64,000 bases of DNA from Alicycliphilus denitrificans K601 (GTDB lineage Bacteria > Pseudomonadota > Gammaproteobacteria > Burkholderiales > Burkholderiaceae_C): the NCBI RefSeq assembly GCF_000204645.1, contig NC_015422.1, forward strand, positions 4,789,001-4,853,000, read 5' to 3'. Below, one piece after another: positions 10,801-18,881 of the stretch. The position numbers were made by a program, and so were the translations under genes. Position 1 is the stretch's first letter, and each line of letters opens with the position of its first letter. The notes under the pieces are model-generated. The model did no database searches. It saw nothing but the letters and a program-made list of their open reading frames with translations, and was not told the DNA's origin.

Positions 10801-11432
10801 TTCATGCCCGACCACAGGCCCGAGAAGCGGCTCATGGCGAAGGCGTGCAGGCCCATGTCCAGGATGTCCTGCACGGTGCTTGGGAAGAACACCGGCAGGC
10901 CGCAGGCCTTGAAGATGTGGTCGCTCTGGTGCGCGGCCGTGCTGCTCTTGCTGATGTGGTCGTCGCCCGCCACGGCGATCACGCCGCCGTGGCGCGCCGT
11001 GCCAGCCATGTTGGCGTGCTTGAACACATCGCCGCTGCGGTCCACGCCCGGCCCCTTGCCGTACCAGATGCCGAACACGCCGTCGTACTTCCTGCTTTGC
11101 GGGTACAGGTCGAGCTGCTGCGTGCCCCACACGGCCGTGGCGCCCAGCTCCTCGTTCACGCCGGGCTGGAAGACGATGTGGTTGTCCGCCAGGTGCTTGC
11201 GCGCGCTCCACAGCGCCTGGTCGTAGCCGCCCAGCGGCGAGCCGCGGTAGCCACTGATGAAGCCCGCCGTGTTCAGACCCGCCGCCGCGTCGCGCTGGCG
11301 CTGCAGCATGGGCAGGCGCACCAGGGCCTGCACGCCGCTCATGAAGGCGCGGCCCTGGCCCAGGGTGTATTTGTCTTCGAGGGTCACCGCCTCCAGCGCG
11401 CGGCGCACAGGTTCGGGCAGGGGGGCATTCAT
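7815..11432 (-). CDS. Indolepyruvate ferredoxin oxidoreductase, fused alpha/gamma form
   Basis: A 1205-residue fused 2-oxoacid:ferredoxin oxidoreductase that oxidatively decarboxylates arylpyruvates such as indolepyruvate to the acyl-CoA, using thiamine diphosphate and Fe-S clusters. N-terminal region: GYRGSPLGGYDQALW and the TPP-binding core (WFCSGCPHNTSTRVPEGSRA; GIGCHYMANWM). Fe-S motifs CEGCGDCSVQSNC near residue 683 and CNKDYSCVKGFCPSF near 714 follow. Then comes the gamma-type domain beginning GVGGTGVITIGSLLGMAAHL, and a helical C-terminal domain. The ATG at 11432 has GGAGA nine bases upstream; in-frame sequence upstream of it is not conserved-looking. A divergent Lrp-type regulator starts 179 bp away. 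Confidence 0.93.
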   Translation of the reverse strand: MNAPLPEPVRRALEAVTLEDKYTLGQGRAFMSGVQALVRLPMLQRQRDAAAGLNTAGFISGYRGSPLGGYDQALWSARKHLADNHIVFQPGVNEELGATAVWGTQQLDLYPQSRKYDGVFGIWYGKGPGVDRSGDVFKHANMAGTARHGGVIAVAGDDHISKSSTAAHQSDHIFKACGLPVFFPSTVQDILDMGLHAFAMSRFSGLWSGMKTVQEVVESSASISVDPDRVKIVLPEDFQMPPGGLHIRWPDAPLEQEARLMDYKWYAALAYVRANRLNYNVVQGPDDRFGLIASGKAFNDMRQALADLGLDDDTCRRLGIRVHKVNVVWPLEAGITRDFAQGLQEILVVEEKRQVIEYQIKEQLYNWRADVRPDVLGKFDEVEGDHSGGEWGMPNPSQNWLLRPKADLTPAIIAKAIAKRLKKLGVPEDVVARMDARLSVIEARERGMAGHKVDTGERMPWFCSGCPHNTSTRVPEGSRAVAGIGCHYMANWMPDRNTSTFTQMGGEGVTWVGQAPFTKDRHVFANLGDGTYFHSGLLAIRQSIAAGANITYKILYNDAVAMTGGQQVGERPEGHSVAQIAHSLRAEGVARLVVVTDEPAKYQGRTHPANAARAGHPELLDDLPPGVQVFHRDELDRIQRELRDTPGCTALIYDQTCATEKRRRRKRGKLATPAKTVVINELVCEGCGDCSVQSNCLSVEPVETDFGRKRRINQNSCNKDYSCVKGFCPSFVTIEGGSLRKPRKEKKGSLSGLPPIPEPALPALDAAWGIVVAGVGGTGVITIGSLLGMAAHLEGKGVVTQDAAGLAQKGGSTWSHVQIARRPEDIHTTKVDTAKADLVIGCDPIVAANPATLAVMQPGRSFVALNTHGTPAAAFVHNPDWRFPAEGCEAAIAEAVGPGLLGVFDAERAATELLGDSIYTNPLILGYAWQKGRVPLTHAALMRAMELNGVQVENNQAAFEWGRRCAHDLAAVQALYQAAQVIQFVKKPGLAEMVDRRVEFLTGYQNAAYAAEYKAFVDKVQAAEGALGQGTRLTEAVARYLFKLMAYKDEYEVARLHTDPAFTQRLEGMFEGDWRIVHHLAPPTFAKHDDTGQLVKKSYGPWMRKAMGVLARFKGLRGTALDPFGRTEERKTERALIREYRACVDELLAGLSAERLPLAAEIARIPEDIRGYGHVKERHLQAARKKWFALMDRWRAPAQAPRRTA

Positions 11433-11581
11433 GGTGTGTCTCCGTGGGTGTTTTTTCGGTGCACGGCCCTCGTGGGCACGACGAATCGGCCGGCAGCCGG
11501 CAAGCCGCTGGCCCTGTCGCGCAGTGTATGCGCCGACCATGGATATGTGTTTGCTTTGTTTGCCGTGTTTATCCCGATGCG

Positions 11582-11596
11582 GGAAAGGATCTTTCC
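11582..11596. promoter_or_regulatory. Palindrome in the divergent ior/lrp promoter region
   Basis: Perfect inverted repeat GGAAAG-GAT-CTTTCC, 15 bp before the start of the Lrp-type gene, in the 179-bp region separating it from the oxidoreductase. A regulator-binding site, possibly autoregulatory, is plausible but not shown. Confidence 0.35.
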
Positions 11597-11611
11597 AAAA
11601 ACAATCAAAAA

Positions 11612-12085
11612 ATGGAAACACTCGACAAATACGACCTTGCCATCCTGCGCGAGCTGCAGCAGGACGCGCGCCTGACCAATGCCGAACTGGCCCAGCGCGT
11701 GGGCCTGTCGGCCGCACCCTGCTGGCGCCGCGTGCGCGCGCTGGAGGAGTCGGGCTTCATCCGCGGCTACCGCGCCGAGATCGACCGCCACAAGATCGGC
11801 CTGGGCGTGCTGGCCTTCGTGCGCCTGGACGCCGAGCGCAGCACGGGCGACCTGACGCGCGCCATGGAGCAGGCCATCGCCAAGATTCCCGAGGTCGTCT
11901 CCTGCCACTACATCAGCGGCACCGGCACCTTCGAGCTGCAGGTGGTGGCGCGCGACCTGGACAGCTTCTCGCAGTTCGCGCGCACCGTGCTGCTGAACCT
12001 GCCCAACGTGAAGGACATGCACACCAGCTTCTCGCTGGGCGAGGTCAAGGCCGGCGGGGCGCTGCCGCTGACCCATCTGGGCTGA
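11612..12085 (+). CDS. Lrp/AsnC-family transcriptional regulator
   Basis: A 157-residue feast/famine regulator. The N-terminal winged helix-turn-helix spans about residues 4-60 (YDLAILRELQQDARLTNAEL; GLSAAPCWRRVRALEESGFI), followed by the RAM ligand-binding/oligomerisation domain with VLAFVRL, VVSCHYISGTGTFELQVVA and FSLGEVK. The ATG at 11612 places METLDKYD at the family's usual N-terminus. Upstream in-frame residues derive from the promoter region. It diverges from the indolepyruvate oxidoreductase gene and most likely regulates it in response to an aromatic or branched-chain amino acid (inference). Confidence 0.93.
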   Translation: METLDKYDLAILRELQQDARLTNAELAQRVGLSAAPCWRRVRALEESGFIRGYRAEIDRHKIGLGVLAFVRLDAERSTGDLTRAMEQAIAKIPEVVSCHYISGTGTFELQVVARDLDSFSQFARTVLLNLPNVKDMHTSFSLGEVKAGGALPLTHLG

Positions 12086-12104
12086 ACGTCCACTACCAAT
12101 AAAA

Positions 12105-12148
12105 TAGCTGCTGGCGCTTTCTACATGGCCGTTTTAGGCCATTTTTGC
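12105..12148 (+). repeat. Dispersed element, copy D, with terminator-like end
   Basis: Reads TAGCTGCTGGCGCTTT, spacer, TTAGGCCATTTTTGC. A 6-bp stem ATGGCC/GGCCAT (12125-12142) is followed by a run of five T. It begins 19 bp after the Lrp-type gene and is its likely transcription terminator. Confidence 0.65.
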
Positions 12149-12227
12149 TTGAATTTCCGAGAACCTTGAAGGAATGCGCGCGGGCGCTTGGCGCGCCCGG
12201 CCCATCCCCGCGACAATAGGCAGCCCC

Positions 12228-13937
12228 ATGCCGCCACAGCCCGCCCACGACAACACCGCCCCGGACCCCATGGCGCCGGACACCCAGGCCAACCGGACTT
12301 CCGACATCGCAGACGCCGCCGAGGCCGCCGCCCAGGCCGAGCTGCGGCGCAGCGCCGCCGAGCGCGCTCCGCAGTCGCCGCTGGCGCCGCTGTCCGCGCC
12401 GGTGTTCCGCATGCTCTGGCTCACCTGGCTGATGGCCAACACCTGCATGTGGATGAACGACGTGGCCGCCGCCTGGCTGATGACCACGCTGACCACCTCG
12501 CCCGTGCTGGTGGCCCTGGTGCAGACGGCATCCAACCTGCCCGTGTTCCTGCTGGGCCTGCCCAGCGGCGCGCTGGCTGACATACTGGACCGGCGGCGCT
12601 ACTTCATGGCCACGCAGTTCTGGGTGGCCATCGTGGCCGTGGTGCTGTGCCTGGCCGTGCTGTCCGGCGGGCTCAACGCCTACCTGCTGCTGGCCCTCAC
12701 CTTCGCCAACGGCATAGGCATGGCCATGCGCTGGCCGGTGTTCTCGGCCATCGTGCCCGAACTCGTGGACCGCCACCACCTGCCCGCGGCGCTGGCGCTC
12801 AACGGCGTGGCCGTGAACGCCTCGCGCATCATCGGGCCGCTGCTGGCCGGCGCCATCATCGCCAGCGCGGGCAGCGCCTGGGTATTCGTGTTCAACGCCG
12901 TGCTGTCGCTGGTCGCGGCCTTCACCATCATGCGCTGGCGGCGCCAGCCCACGCCCAACCCGCTGGGGCGCGAACGCCTGGGCAGCGCCATGCGCGTGGG
13001 CCTGCAGTTCGTGCGCGAATCCCCCCCCATGCGCGCCGTGATGTGGCGCATCTCCGTCTTCTTCCTGCATGCCACGTCCCTGATGGCGCTGCTGCCTCTG
13101 GTGGCGCGCGAACTCGAAGGCGGCGGCGCCGGCACCTTCACGGTACTGCTGGCCTCCATGGGGGCGGGCGCGATCGGCGCCGCCATGCTCCTGCCGCGCC
13201 TGCGCCAGATGATGGCGACGGACCGGCTGGTGAGCGTCGGCATGCTGCTGCAGGCTCTGGCCGTCTCGGTCGTGGCCATCGCGCCCAGCGTCTATATCGC
13301 CGTGCCGGCCATGGTGCTCGCGGGCGCGGCCTGGATCACCACGGCCAACGTGCTCGTGGTGGCGGCTCAGTTCGCGCTGCCCAACTGGGTGCGCGCGCGC
13401 GGCATGTCCATCCTGCAGATGGCCATCATGGGCGCCACGGCCCTGGGCGCGGCGCTGTGGGGCCAGGTGGCGGCGCTGACCACCGTGCACGTCAGCCTGG
13501 CGCTGGCCGCCGCCGCTGGCGTGGCGGCCATGGCCCTGGTGCAGCGCCTGGTGAGCAACCGCCACGGCGAGGAAGACCTGAGCCCCTCGCACGCCTTCAA
13601 GGCCCCCCAGGCCGAGACGCCCCCGGCCGCGGGCCTGCGCCTGGTCACGAGCGTCGAGTACTTCATCAACCCCGCACGCGCGGCCGAATTCCGCGCCGTC
13701 ATGCAGGAAACCCGCCGCGCACGCCTGCGCCAGGGCGCCCTGAGCTGGGAACTGCAGCACGACATCGCCGACCCGTGCCGCTACGTCGAGCGCATCGTGG
13801 ACGAGTCGTGGACCGAGCATCTGCGCCGCTTCGACCGCGTCACCGCCTCCGACGTGGCGCTGCGCGACCGCAAGAACGCCTTCCACGTGGGCGACGCGCC
13901 ACCCGTGGTCTCGCGCTACGTGGTGGAAGAGGAGTAG
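12228..13937 (+). CDS. MFS exporter (MFS_3 / EntS-like) with C-terminal ABM-like domain
   Basis: A 569-residue inner-membrane transporter of the major facilitator superfamily, related to the MFS_3 group that includes the enterobactin exporter EntS. After a hydrophilic N-terminus of about 55 residues come TM segments starting FRMLWLTWLMANTCMWMNDV. The loop-2/3 motif GLPSGALADILDRRRY is the MFS signature. TMs end near residue 445. From about residue 470 there is a soluble ferredoxin-like domain (LRLVTSVEYFINPARAAEFR; ELQHDIADPCRYVERIVDES) resembling antibiotic-biosynthesis-monooxygenase folds, a known fusion in this family. The ATG at 12228 was preferred over an upstream in-frame start at 12174. 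The substrate is unknown. Confidence 0.87.
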   Translation: MPPQPAHDNTAPDPMAPDTQANRTSDIADAAEAAAQAELRRSAAERAPQSPLAPLSAPVFRMLWLTWLMANTCMWMNDVAAAWLMTTLTTSPVLVALVQTASNLPVFLLGLPSGALADILDRRRYFMATQFWVAIVAVVLCLAVLSGGLNAYLLLALTFANGIGMAMRWPVFSAIVPELVDRHHLPAALALNGVAVNASRIIGPLLAGAIIASAGSAWVFVFNAVLSLVAAFTIMRWRRQPTPNPLGRERLGSAMRVGLQFVRESPPMRAVMWRISVFFLHATSLMALLPLVARELEGGGAGTFTVLLASMGAGAIGAAMLLPRLRQMMATDRLVSVGMLLQALAVSVVAIAPSVYIAVPAMVLAGAAWITTANVLVVAAQFALPNWVRARGMSILQMAIMGATALGAALWGQVAALTTVHVSLALAAAAGVAAMALVQRLVSNRHGEEDLSPSHAFKAPQAETPPAAGLRLVTSVEYFINPARAAEFRAVMQETRRARLRQGALSWELQHDIADPCRYVERIVDESWTEHLRRFDRVTASDVALRDRKNAFHVGDAPPVVSRYVVEEE

Positions 13938-13949
13938 AGCGCTTCCCTA

Positions 13950-14035
13950 TCGATAGCTTCCAGCGCTTCAAATGCGTGGCATTTCAATGTTTTATTTATT
14001 GAAAACGCCGTGCGTAAAGCGCTGACAGCTATCGA
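13950..14035. repeat. Dispersed element, copy E, long inverted repeat between convergent genes
   Basis: Arms at 13950-13969 and 14016-14035 are near-perfect inverted copies containing TAGCT, AGCGCTT and the matching AAAGCGCTG, AGCTATCGA. The loop is AT-rich. Each arm separately resembles the start of the family element. It lies between the convergent stops of the MFS gene (13937) and mltA (14046). Confidence 0.7.
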
Positions 14036-14045
14036 TCGATGAGCA

Positions 14046-15179
14046 TCAACGAGGCCACAGCGCCCACAGGCGCAGGTTCTGCTTCAGGCGCCCGGCCATG
14101 TCGCCCGCCTCCTGGCCCCAACCCGTGAAATAGTCGGCGCGCACGGCGCCCAGGATGGCGCTGCCCGTGTCCTGCGCCAGCACCAGGCGCGACAGCTGGG
14201 CCGTGGGGCCGCTGGAGGCCAACCACACGGGCGTGCCATAGGGGATGCTCTGGCGGTCCACGGCGATCGAGCGCCCCGGCGTGAGCGGCACGCCCTGCGC
14301 GCCCTTGGGGCCGAAGGCGGCGTCCAGGGCGTCGAGCGGCTCCTCGCGGAAGAACACGTAGCGCGGGTTGGACCACAGCATCTCGTTGACGCGCTGGGGG
14401 TTCTGCGCCACCCAGGCGCTGATGCCCGGCCAGGTGGCGTCGCGCACCAGGCCCTGGTCCAGCAGCCACTTGCCCACGCTCCTGTAGGGCTGGTCATTGG
14501 TGCCCGCGAACGCCAGGCGCACCAGGCGCTGGCTGCCGTCGGCCTCCTGCACGCGCAGCCGTCCCGAGCCCTGGATGTGCAGCACCATGGCCTGCACGGG
14601 GTCGCGCACCCAGGCGATGGCGCGGCCGGCCAGGGCGGCCTGCGCCTGCGGCAGGGTCTCGATCTGCTGGCGCGTGTACCAGGGCCTACGCGCCGCCAGA
14701 TCCGCCGGAGGCGCATACAGGGGCACGACGAACCCATTGCCCGGCTGGCGCGCAGCGTCCAAGTAGGGCTCGAAATAGCCCGTGAGCAGGCCGTCGGCGC
14801 CGCCGTCGAGCGACTCGATGCGGTAGGGCTGCAGGCGCTGCATCATCCATTCGCGCTGCTCCTCGGGCGAGGCGATGGTCAGGCGGCGCACGTCGCCGCA
14901 CAGCGGCGCAAAGGCCGGCGCAGGGCGCTCGCAACTGCGCAGCCAGGCGTTCCAGGCCTCGTGCAGCGCGTCGCCCTCGAAGCCCGGCAGTTCATTCCAG
15001 GCCACTGGCACCCAGCGGCTCTTGGACTGGCTAAGCGTGCCGGGCACGGCCACCGGCCCGGCGGGCCCGGGCCGCGCCGTGGGCGCCGTGGACGGCGCCA
15101 TGGGCACCGGCGTGGAGCAGGCCGCCAGCATTCCTACAATCAGCGCCATCCAGACCAGGCGCGGGAGACGAACATTCAT
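14046..15179 (-). CDS. mltA: Membrane-bound lytic murein transglycosylase A
   Basis: MltA (377 residues) cleaves peptidoglycan glycan strands to 1,6-anhydromuropeptides from the inner face of the outer membrane. A lipoprotein signal ends in LAAC, with C21 the lipidated cysteine. A proline/alanine linker follows, then the MltA domain (RWVPVAWNELPGFEGD; GLLTGYFEPYLDAARQPG), including VLHIQGSGRLRV, and the 3D domain with SIPYGTPVWL. Acidic residues D337 (AQDTGSAI) and D349 (RADYFTGWG) occupy the catalytic-region positions. The ATG at 15179 matches the signal peptide. Its start codon overlaps the divergent start of a 40-codon gene. Confidence 0.95.
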   Translation of the reverse strand: MNVRLPRLVWMALIVGMLAACSTPVPMAPSTAPTARPGPAGPVAVPGTLSQSKSRWVPVAWNELPGFEGDALHEAWNAWLRSCERPAPAFAPLCGDVRRLTIASPEEQREWMMQRLQPYRIESLDGGADGLLTGYFEPYLDAARQPGNGFVVPLYAPPADLAARRPWYTRQQIETLPQAQAALAGRAIAWVRDPVQAMVLHIQGSGRLRVQEADGSQRLVRLAFAGTNDQPYRSVGKWLLDQGLVRDATWPGISAWVAQNPQRVNEMLWSNPRYVFFREEPLDALDAAFGPKGAQGVPLTPGRSIAVDRQSIPYGTPVWLASSGPTAQLSRLVLAQDTGSAILGAVRADYFTGWGQEAGDMAGRLKQNLRLWALWPR

Positions 15180-15300
15180 GGTGCTGATTTTGCTTGAGGC
15201 GCTGGTGGCGCTGCTGATCTTTGTGGGAATTCTCTGGTGGACCATGTTCTCGGGCCGCAAGCGCGGCGAGCTGCCGCCGCCCGCCGACAAGGACGAATGA
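15178..15300 (+). CDS. Small single-pass membrane protein, 40 residues
   Basis: MVLILLEALVALLIFVGILW opens a single hydrophobic helix, followed by WTMFSGRKRGELPPPADKDE. The N-terminus is out and the C-terminal tail positively then negatively charged, as in small inner-membrane proteins. GGGAG at 15163-15167 lies ten bases before the ATG. The start overlaps the mltA start on the other strand by two bases. No function is recognised. The divergent linkage to mltA suggests an envelope role, but that is inference. Confidence 0.6.
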   Translation: MVLILLEALVALLIFVGILWWTMFSGRKRGELPPPADKDE

Positions 15301-15427
15301 GCGCCCGGCACCTATCCACAGTTGTTCACGATGCCCTCTCCCGGCAGGGACCGCGTCCTACAGACCACGCCCGCGGCGCTGGCTACGCTGTGCAGGGCAC
15401 CCATCCACTGAACACAAGGAGCGACTC

Positions 15428-16072
15428 ATGCGCAAACCTCTTCTCATCGGCACCGTCGCAGTCGTCATGCTGGCCACCGGCTGCGCAGACATGAGCGAAA
15501 CCCAGCGCCGCACGGCCATCGGCGCGGGCGCGGGCGCCCTGGGCGGAGCCGCCATCGGCGCCATGACCGGGGGCCGCGCGGGCACGGGCGCCGTGATCGG
15601 CGCGGGCGTGGGTGCCCTGGGCACCTACATCTGGTCGCAGCACATGGAAAAGCAGAAGCAGGAGATGCAGGCCGCCACGCAAGGCACGGGCGTCACGGTG
15701 ACGCAGACGGCGGACAACCAGCTCAAGCTCGACATCCCCAGCGACATCTCGTTCGCCACCAACCGCTCGGACATCCAGCCCAGCTTTCGCCCCATCCTCG
15801 ATCGCTTTGCCGAAGGTCTGCGCAACAACCCCAATGCCGAAGTGCGCATCATCGGCCACACGGACTCCACGGGCAACGACGCCATCAACGACCCGCTGTC
15901 GCTCGACCGCGCCACGAGCACGCGCAACTACCTCACGGCGCGTGGCGTGAGCGGCGCGCGCATCCACGTGGACGGCCGCGGGTCGCGTGAACCCATCGCC
16001 AGCAACGACACGGCCGAGGGCCGCGCGCGCAACCGCCGTGTGGAGATCTTCATGGGCGAGCGCCAGGGCTGA
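15428..16072 (+). CDS. OmpA-family lipoprotein with glycine-zipper domain
   Basis: A 214-residue outer-membrane lipoprotein that probably anchors the membrane to peptidoglycan (YiaD-like). The lipobox LATGC puts the lipidated Cys at residue 19. Residues 28-70 form a glycine-zipper region (GAGAGALGGAAIGAMTGGRA and continuing). The C-terminal OmpA domain from about residue 95 has the peptidoglycan-binding pattern EVRIIGHTDSTGNDAIN, LSLDRATSTRNYL and RNRRVEIFM. The ATG at 15428 follows AAGGAG. A strong terminator follows at 16089. Confidence 0.93.
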   Translation: MRKPLLIGTVAVVMLATGCADMSETQRRTAIGAGAGALGGAAIGAMTGGRAGTGAVIGAGVGALGTYIWSQHMEKQKQEMQAATQGTGVTVTQTADNQLKLDIPSDISFATNRSDIQPSFRPILDRFAEGLRNNPNAEVRIIGHTDSTGNDAINDPLSLDRATSTRNYLTARGVSGARIHVDGRGSREPIASNDTAEGRARNRRVEIFMGERQG

Positions 16073-16088
16073 GGCAAGACGCCCCCTC

Positions 16089-16115
16089 AAGGCAGGCCCA
16101 GCGGGCCTGCCTTTT
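16089..16115 (+). terminator. Rho-independent terminator after the OmpA lipoprotein
   Basis: Perfect 11-bp stem AAGGCAGGCCC / GGGCCTGCCTT with loop AGC, followed by TTTTC. It lies 16 bp after the plus-strand stop at 16072 and 14 bp before the convergent regulator stop at 16130. Confidence 0.9.
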
Positions 16116-16129
16116 CATTTTCATGGTGG

Positions 16130-16765
16130 CTAAGAGCGCAGCAGGTTGGCCAGCTCCACCGCCGACTTGACCTGCATCTTGTCGAACACGCGCGCGCGGT
16201 GCACCTCCACCGTGCGCACGCTGATGTCGAGCTGGTCGGCGATCAGCTTGTTGGGCAGGCCCTCGACCACCAGGCGCATCACGTCGCGTTCGCGCTCGGT
16301 GAGCTCGGCCAGCCTGTCCTGCAGCTCGTGGCGCGCGCGGCAAGCCTGCAGGTGCCGCGCCGACAAGGCCAGCGCCTCCTGCACGCGGTCCACGAGCTGA
16401 TTGTCCGAGAAGGGTTTTTCGCAGAAGTCGAACGCGCCGCGCTTGACCGTGGCCACGGCCGTGGGCACGTCGGCATGGCCGGTCAGGAAGATCACGGGGA
16501 TGGCGGCGGTGTCGCCGCGCTCGACCATCTTGTCGAACAGGGCCAGGCCGCTCATGCCGGGCATGCGCACGTCCAGCAGCAGGCAGCAGGGCTGGCGCTG
16601 GGACAGGCCGCTGGCGGCGCGCTCGGCCAGCATGAGTTCGAAGGCCTCGGCGCTGGCGAAGGCCTCGCTGAACACGCGGCGCGAGCGCAGCAGCCAAGCC
16701 AGTGCCTCGCGCACTTCGGCGTCGTCGTCCACGATGTACACGGTGGCGTTGGAGGCGGGTTCCAT
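16130..16765 (-). CDS. FixJ-type response regulator (REC + LuxR HTH)
   Basis: A 211-residue DNA-binding response regulator. The receiver domain (1-125) has acidic D14-D15 region (VDDD), phospho-acceptor D65 in LLLDVRMPGMSG, T95 and K117 (CEKPFS). The LuxR/FixJ-type HTH from about 150 reads LTERERDVMRLVVEGLPNKL, followed by ISVRTVEVHRARVFDKM. Its ATG (16765-16763) shares one base with the TGA of the upstream sensor kinase (TGATG), so translation is coupled and the two form a cognate pair. Targets are unknown. Confidence 0.95.
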   Translation of the reverse strand: MEPASNATVYIVDDDAEVREALAWLLRSRRVFSEAFASAEAFELMLAERAASGLSQRQPCCLLLDVRMPGMSGLALFDKMVERGDTAAIPVIFLTGHADVPTAVATVKRGAFDFCEKPFSDNQLVDRVQEALALSARHLQACRARHELQDRLAELTERERDVMRLVVEGLPNKLIADQLDISVRTVEVHRARVFDKMQVKSAVELANLLRS

Positions 16766-18858
16766 CAGAGCTCGGTTTCCTGAAATGCAGGGAGGGTGAA
16801 GGTGAATACCGTACCACGGGGCGTGCGCGCCGCATGGCCGAGGAAGCCGCCGTGCTGCTCCACCACCGTGCGGCACAGGCTCAGGCCCAGCCCCATGCCC
16901 TCGGCGCGCGTGGTGTAGAACGGCGTGAACAGGCGCTCGGCCACCTCCGGCGCGATGCCCACCCCCATGTCGGCGACGGAGAATTCGAGCCAGCCCTTGG
17001 CGGCGTTGCACGCGGCGCGGCGCACCCGCAGCTCCAGGATCCGCGGGTGGATGTCCGGGCTGTCCATGGCCTGCATGGCGTTGCGCGCCAGGTTGAGCAG
17101 CACCTGCTCGACCATGGTGGTATCGCACAGCACCCGGGGCAGGCCCGGCCTGATGTCCAGCAGCACGCGCACTCCCACCTTGTTCGCCTGCAGCCGTATC
17201 AGCGGCAGCACGGCATCGAACAGGTCCTGCGCCGTGACCGGCTCGCGCGACTGGTCGCGCCGGCGCACGAAGTCGTGCACGCTCTTGATCACGCGGCCCG
17301 CGCGCTCGGCCTGGGCCGCGATGCGCTGCACGGCCACGCGCACGTCGGCGAGGTCCTGCGGCGCCGGCTGCGCGCAGCCGGCCGGGCACTCCAGCAGGTT
17401 CAGCGAGCCCGTGGCGTAGCTGGAGATGGCCGCCAGCGGCTGGTTCAGCTCGTGACTCAGGAGCGAGGCCATCTCGCCCACGGTGGCCAGGCGCGCCGTG
17501 GCCTGCAGGCGCTCGTGCGAAGCGCGCGAGAGCTCCTCCACGCGGCGCTGCTCGCTCACATCCAGGAACGAGCCCATCCAGCCCGTGTGCAGGCCATGGG
17601 CGTTGATCAGCGGCGCCTCGTAGATCATCACGGGAAAGCGCGTTCCGTCCTTGCGCATGAAGATGGTTTCGTAGCCCTCGCGCGGCGGGTCGAGCCGGCC
17701 CGCCATGCGCACGGACTGGCGCTCGGCGTATTCGTGCGCATGCTCGGGCGGCCAGTACGGCGGCAATGCCTGGCCCACGAGCTCCTCGGCCGCGTAGCCC
17801 ACCATGTCGCAGAAGGCCGGGTTCACGTAGGTGATGCGGCCGCTCAGGTCGCGCGCGCGCAGGCCCGTGAGCAGCGAGTCCTCCATGGTCTTGCGGAACG
17901 CCAGCGCATCGCCCAGGTCGCGCTCGGCGCGCAGGCGCCGCCGGTTGTCGCGCACCAGCACCACCAGCACCGTCACCAGGGCGATCGACATGGCCGTGAC
18001 CAGCGCCGTGAGCACGTTGGGGAACACGCTGGGCGCGGCATGCCAGCCGTCCATGCGCAGCACCAGCGTGTTGCCCGGCAGGTCGAACAGCTGCTGCGCC
18101 GTGAACATGCGCGAGCCGCGGCGCATGGCGCCGATGAGCGCCAGGCGCGTGCCGTCGGCCTCGGTGAACGACACCTCCTGGGTGCGCTGCAGGCCGGGCG
18201 CGACGAGGTCCTGCAGCACGGTCTGCAGCGCATAGGTGGCCACGACGAAGCCGCGCACGCGCCGGTCCTGGATCTGCGGCAGGCAGACCTCCATCATCTC
18301 CGCGCCCGCGCCATCGGGCAGGGGCTGGAAGTAGCTGCTGGAGTACGACGGGCCGTTGATGCGCTGCGCGTTGGTGCAGGCCAGCGCGGCCTCCGAGTGC
18401 AGGCTGCTGCGCTTGCTCGGGTCCCAGTGCTGCGGGCGGTAGGGTGATTCGGCATGCGCGCGCAGCTGCAGCTGCGCGTCGCGCCACTCGATGCGCACCA
18501 GCTCGCGCCGCGTGGCGAGCAGCTCGGCCGCGCGCGCCTCCCACGAGGCCAGGTCGGGGTCGCCCGCCTGCAGCGCCTGCAGGTTCTGCAGGTTGTGCGC
18601 GAAGGCATTGCGTATGTCGACCACGGCGTCCGCCGTGTCGCGCTCCAGGCGGGCCTGCACCTGGCTGGCCTCGTAGCGGCCGGCCAGCCACACCAGCGTG
18701 ACCAGCATGCTGGCCACCAGCAGCACCAGCAGCGCCCACAGCGACCAGCGGCGCCACGCCCCCGCCCAGCGGCGCAGGCGCCGCTGCACCACGCCCTGCG
18801 GCGGCAGCTCAGGCGCATCGGCCGGCGCGGCCTCCTCCACGCCCTCCCCCCGCTCCAT
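16765..18858 (-). CDS. Sensor histidine kinase with periplasmic domain and PAS domain
   Basis: A 697-residue membrane kinase. TM1 is about residues 39-60 and TM2 about 282-302; between them lies a periplasmic sensor domain of ~220 residues. A PAS domain follows (about 320-440, ITYVNPAFCDMVGYAAEELV; ETIFMRKDGTRFPVMIYEAP). The dimerisation domain has ATVGEMASLLSHELNQPLAA with H469 as phospho-acceptor. The ATPase domain has N-box EQVLLNLARNAMQAM, ADMGVGIAP and GMGLGLSLC. The architecture resembles the FixL/DctB group. The ATG at 18858 has GGAG six bases upstream; an alternative in-frame GTG at 18885 overlaps the preceding stop as GTGA. The ligand is unknown. Confidence 0.92.
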   Translation of the reverse strand: MERGEGVEEAAPADAPELPPQGVVQRRLRRWAGAWRRWSLWALLVLLVASMLVTLVWLAGRYEASQVQARLERDTADAVVDIRNAFAHNLQNLQALQAGDPDLASWEARAAELLATRRELVRIEWRDAQLQLRAHAESPYRPQHWDPSKRSSLHSEAALACTNAQRINGPSYSSSYFQPLPDGAGAEMMEVCLPQIQDRRVRGFVVATYALQTVLQDLVAPGLQRTQEVSFTEADGTRLALIGAMRRGSRMFTAQQLFDLPGNTLVLRMDGWHAAPSVFPNVLTALVTAMSIALVTVLVVLVRDNRRRLRAERDLGDALAFRKTMEDSLLTGLRARDLSGRITYVNPAFCDMVGYAAEELVGQALPPYWPPEHAHEYAERQSVRMAGRLDPPREGYETIFMRKDGTRFPVMIYEAPLINAHGLHTGWMGSFLDVSEQRRVEELSRASHERLQATARLATVGEMASLLSHELNQPLAAISSYATGSLNLLECPAGCAQPAPQDLADVRVAVQRIAAQAERAGRVIKSVHDFVRRRDQSREPVTAQDLFDAVLPLIRLQANKVGVRVLLDIRPGLPRVLCDTTMVEQVLLNLARNAMQAMDSPDIHPRILELRVRRAACNAAKGWLEFSVADMGVGIAPEVAERLFTPFYTTRAEGMGLGLSLCRTVVEQHGGFLGHAARTPRGTVFTFTLPAFQETEL

Positions 18859-18881
18859 GCCCTGCTCCACGGCGACCGCCC

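Noticed and set aside
8154..11675. 1173-codon open frame antisense to the indolepyruvate oxidoreductase
   Set aside because: His/Gly/Leu-rich translation typical of the reverse complement of a GC-rich gene; no domain, and the sense frame is a clear enzyme.
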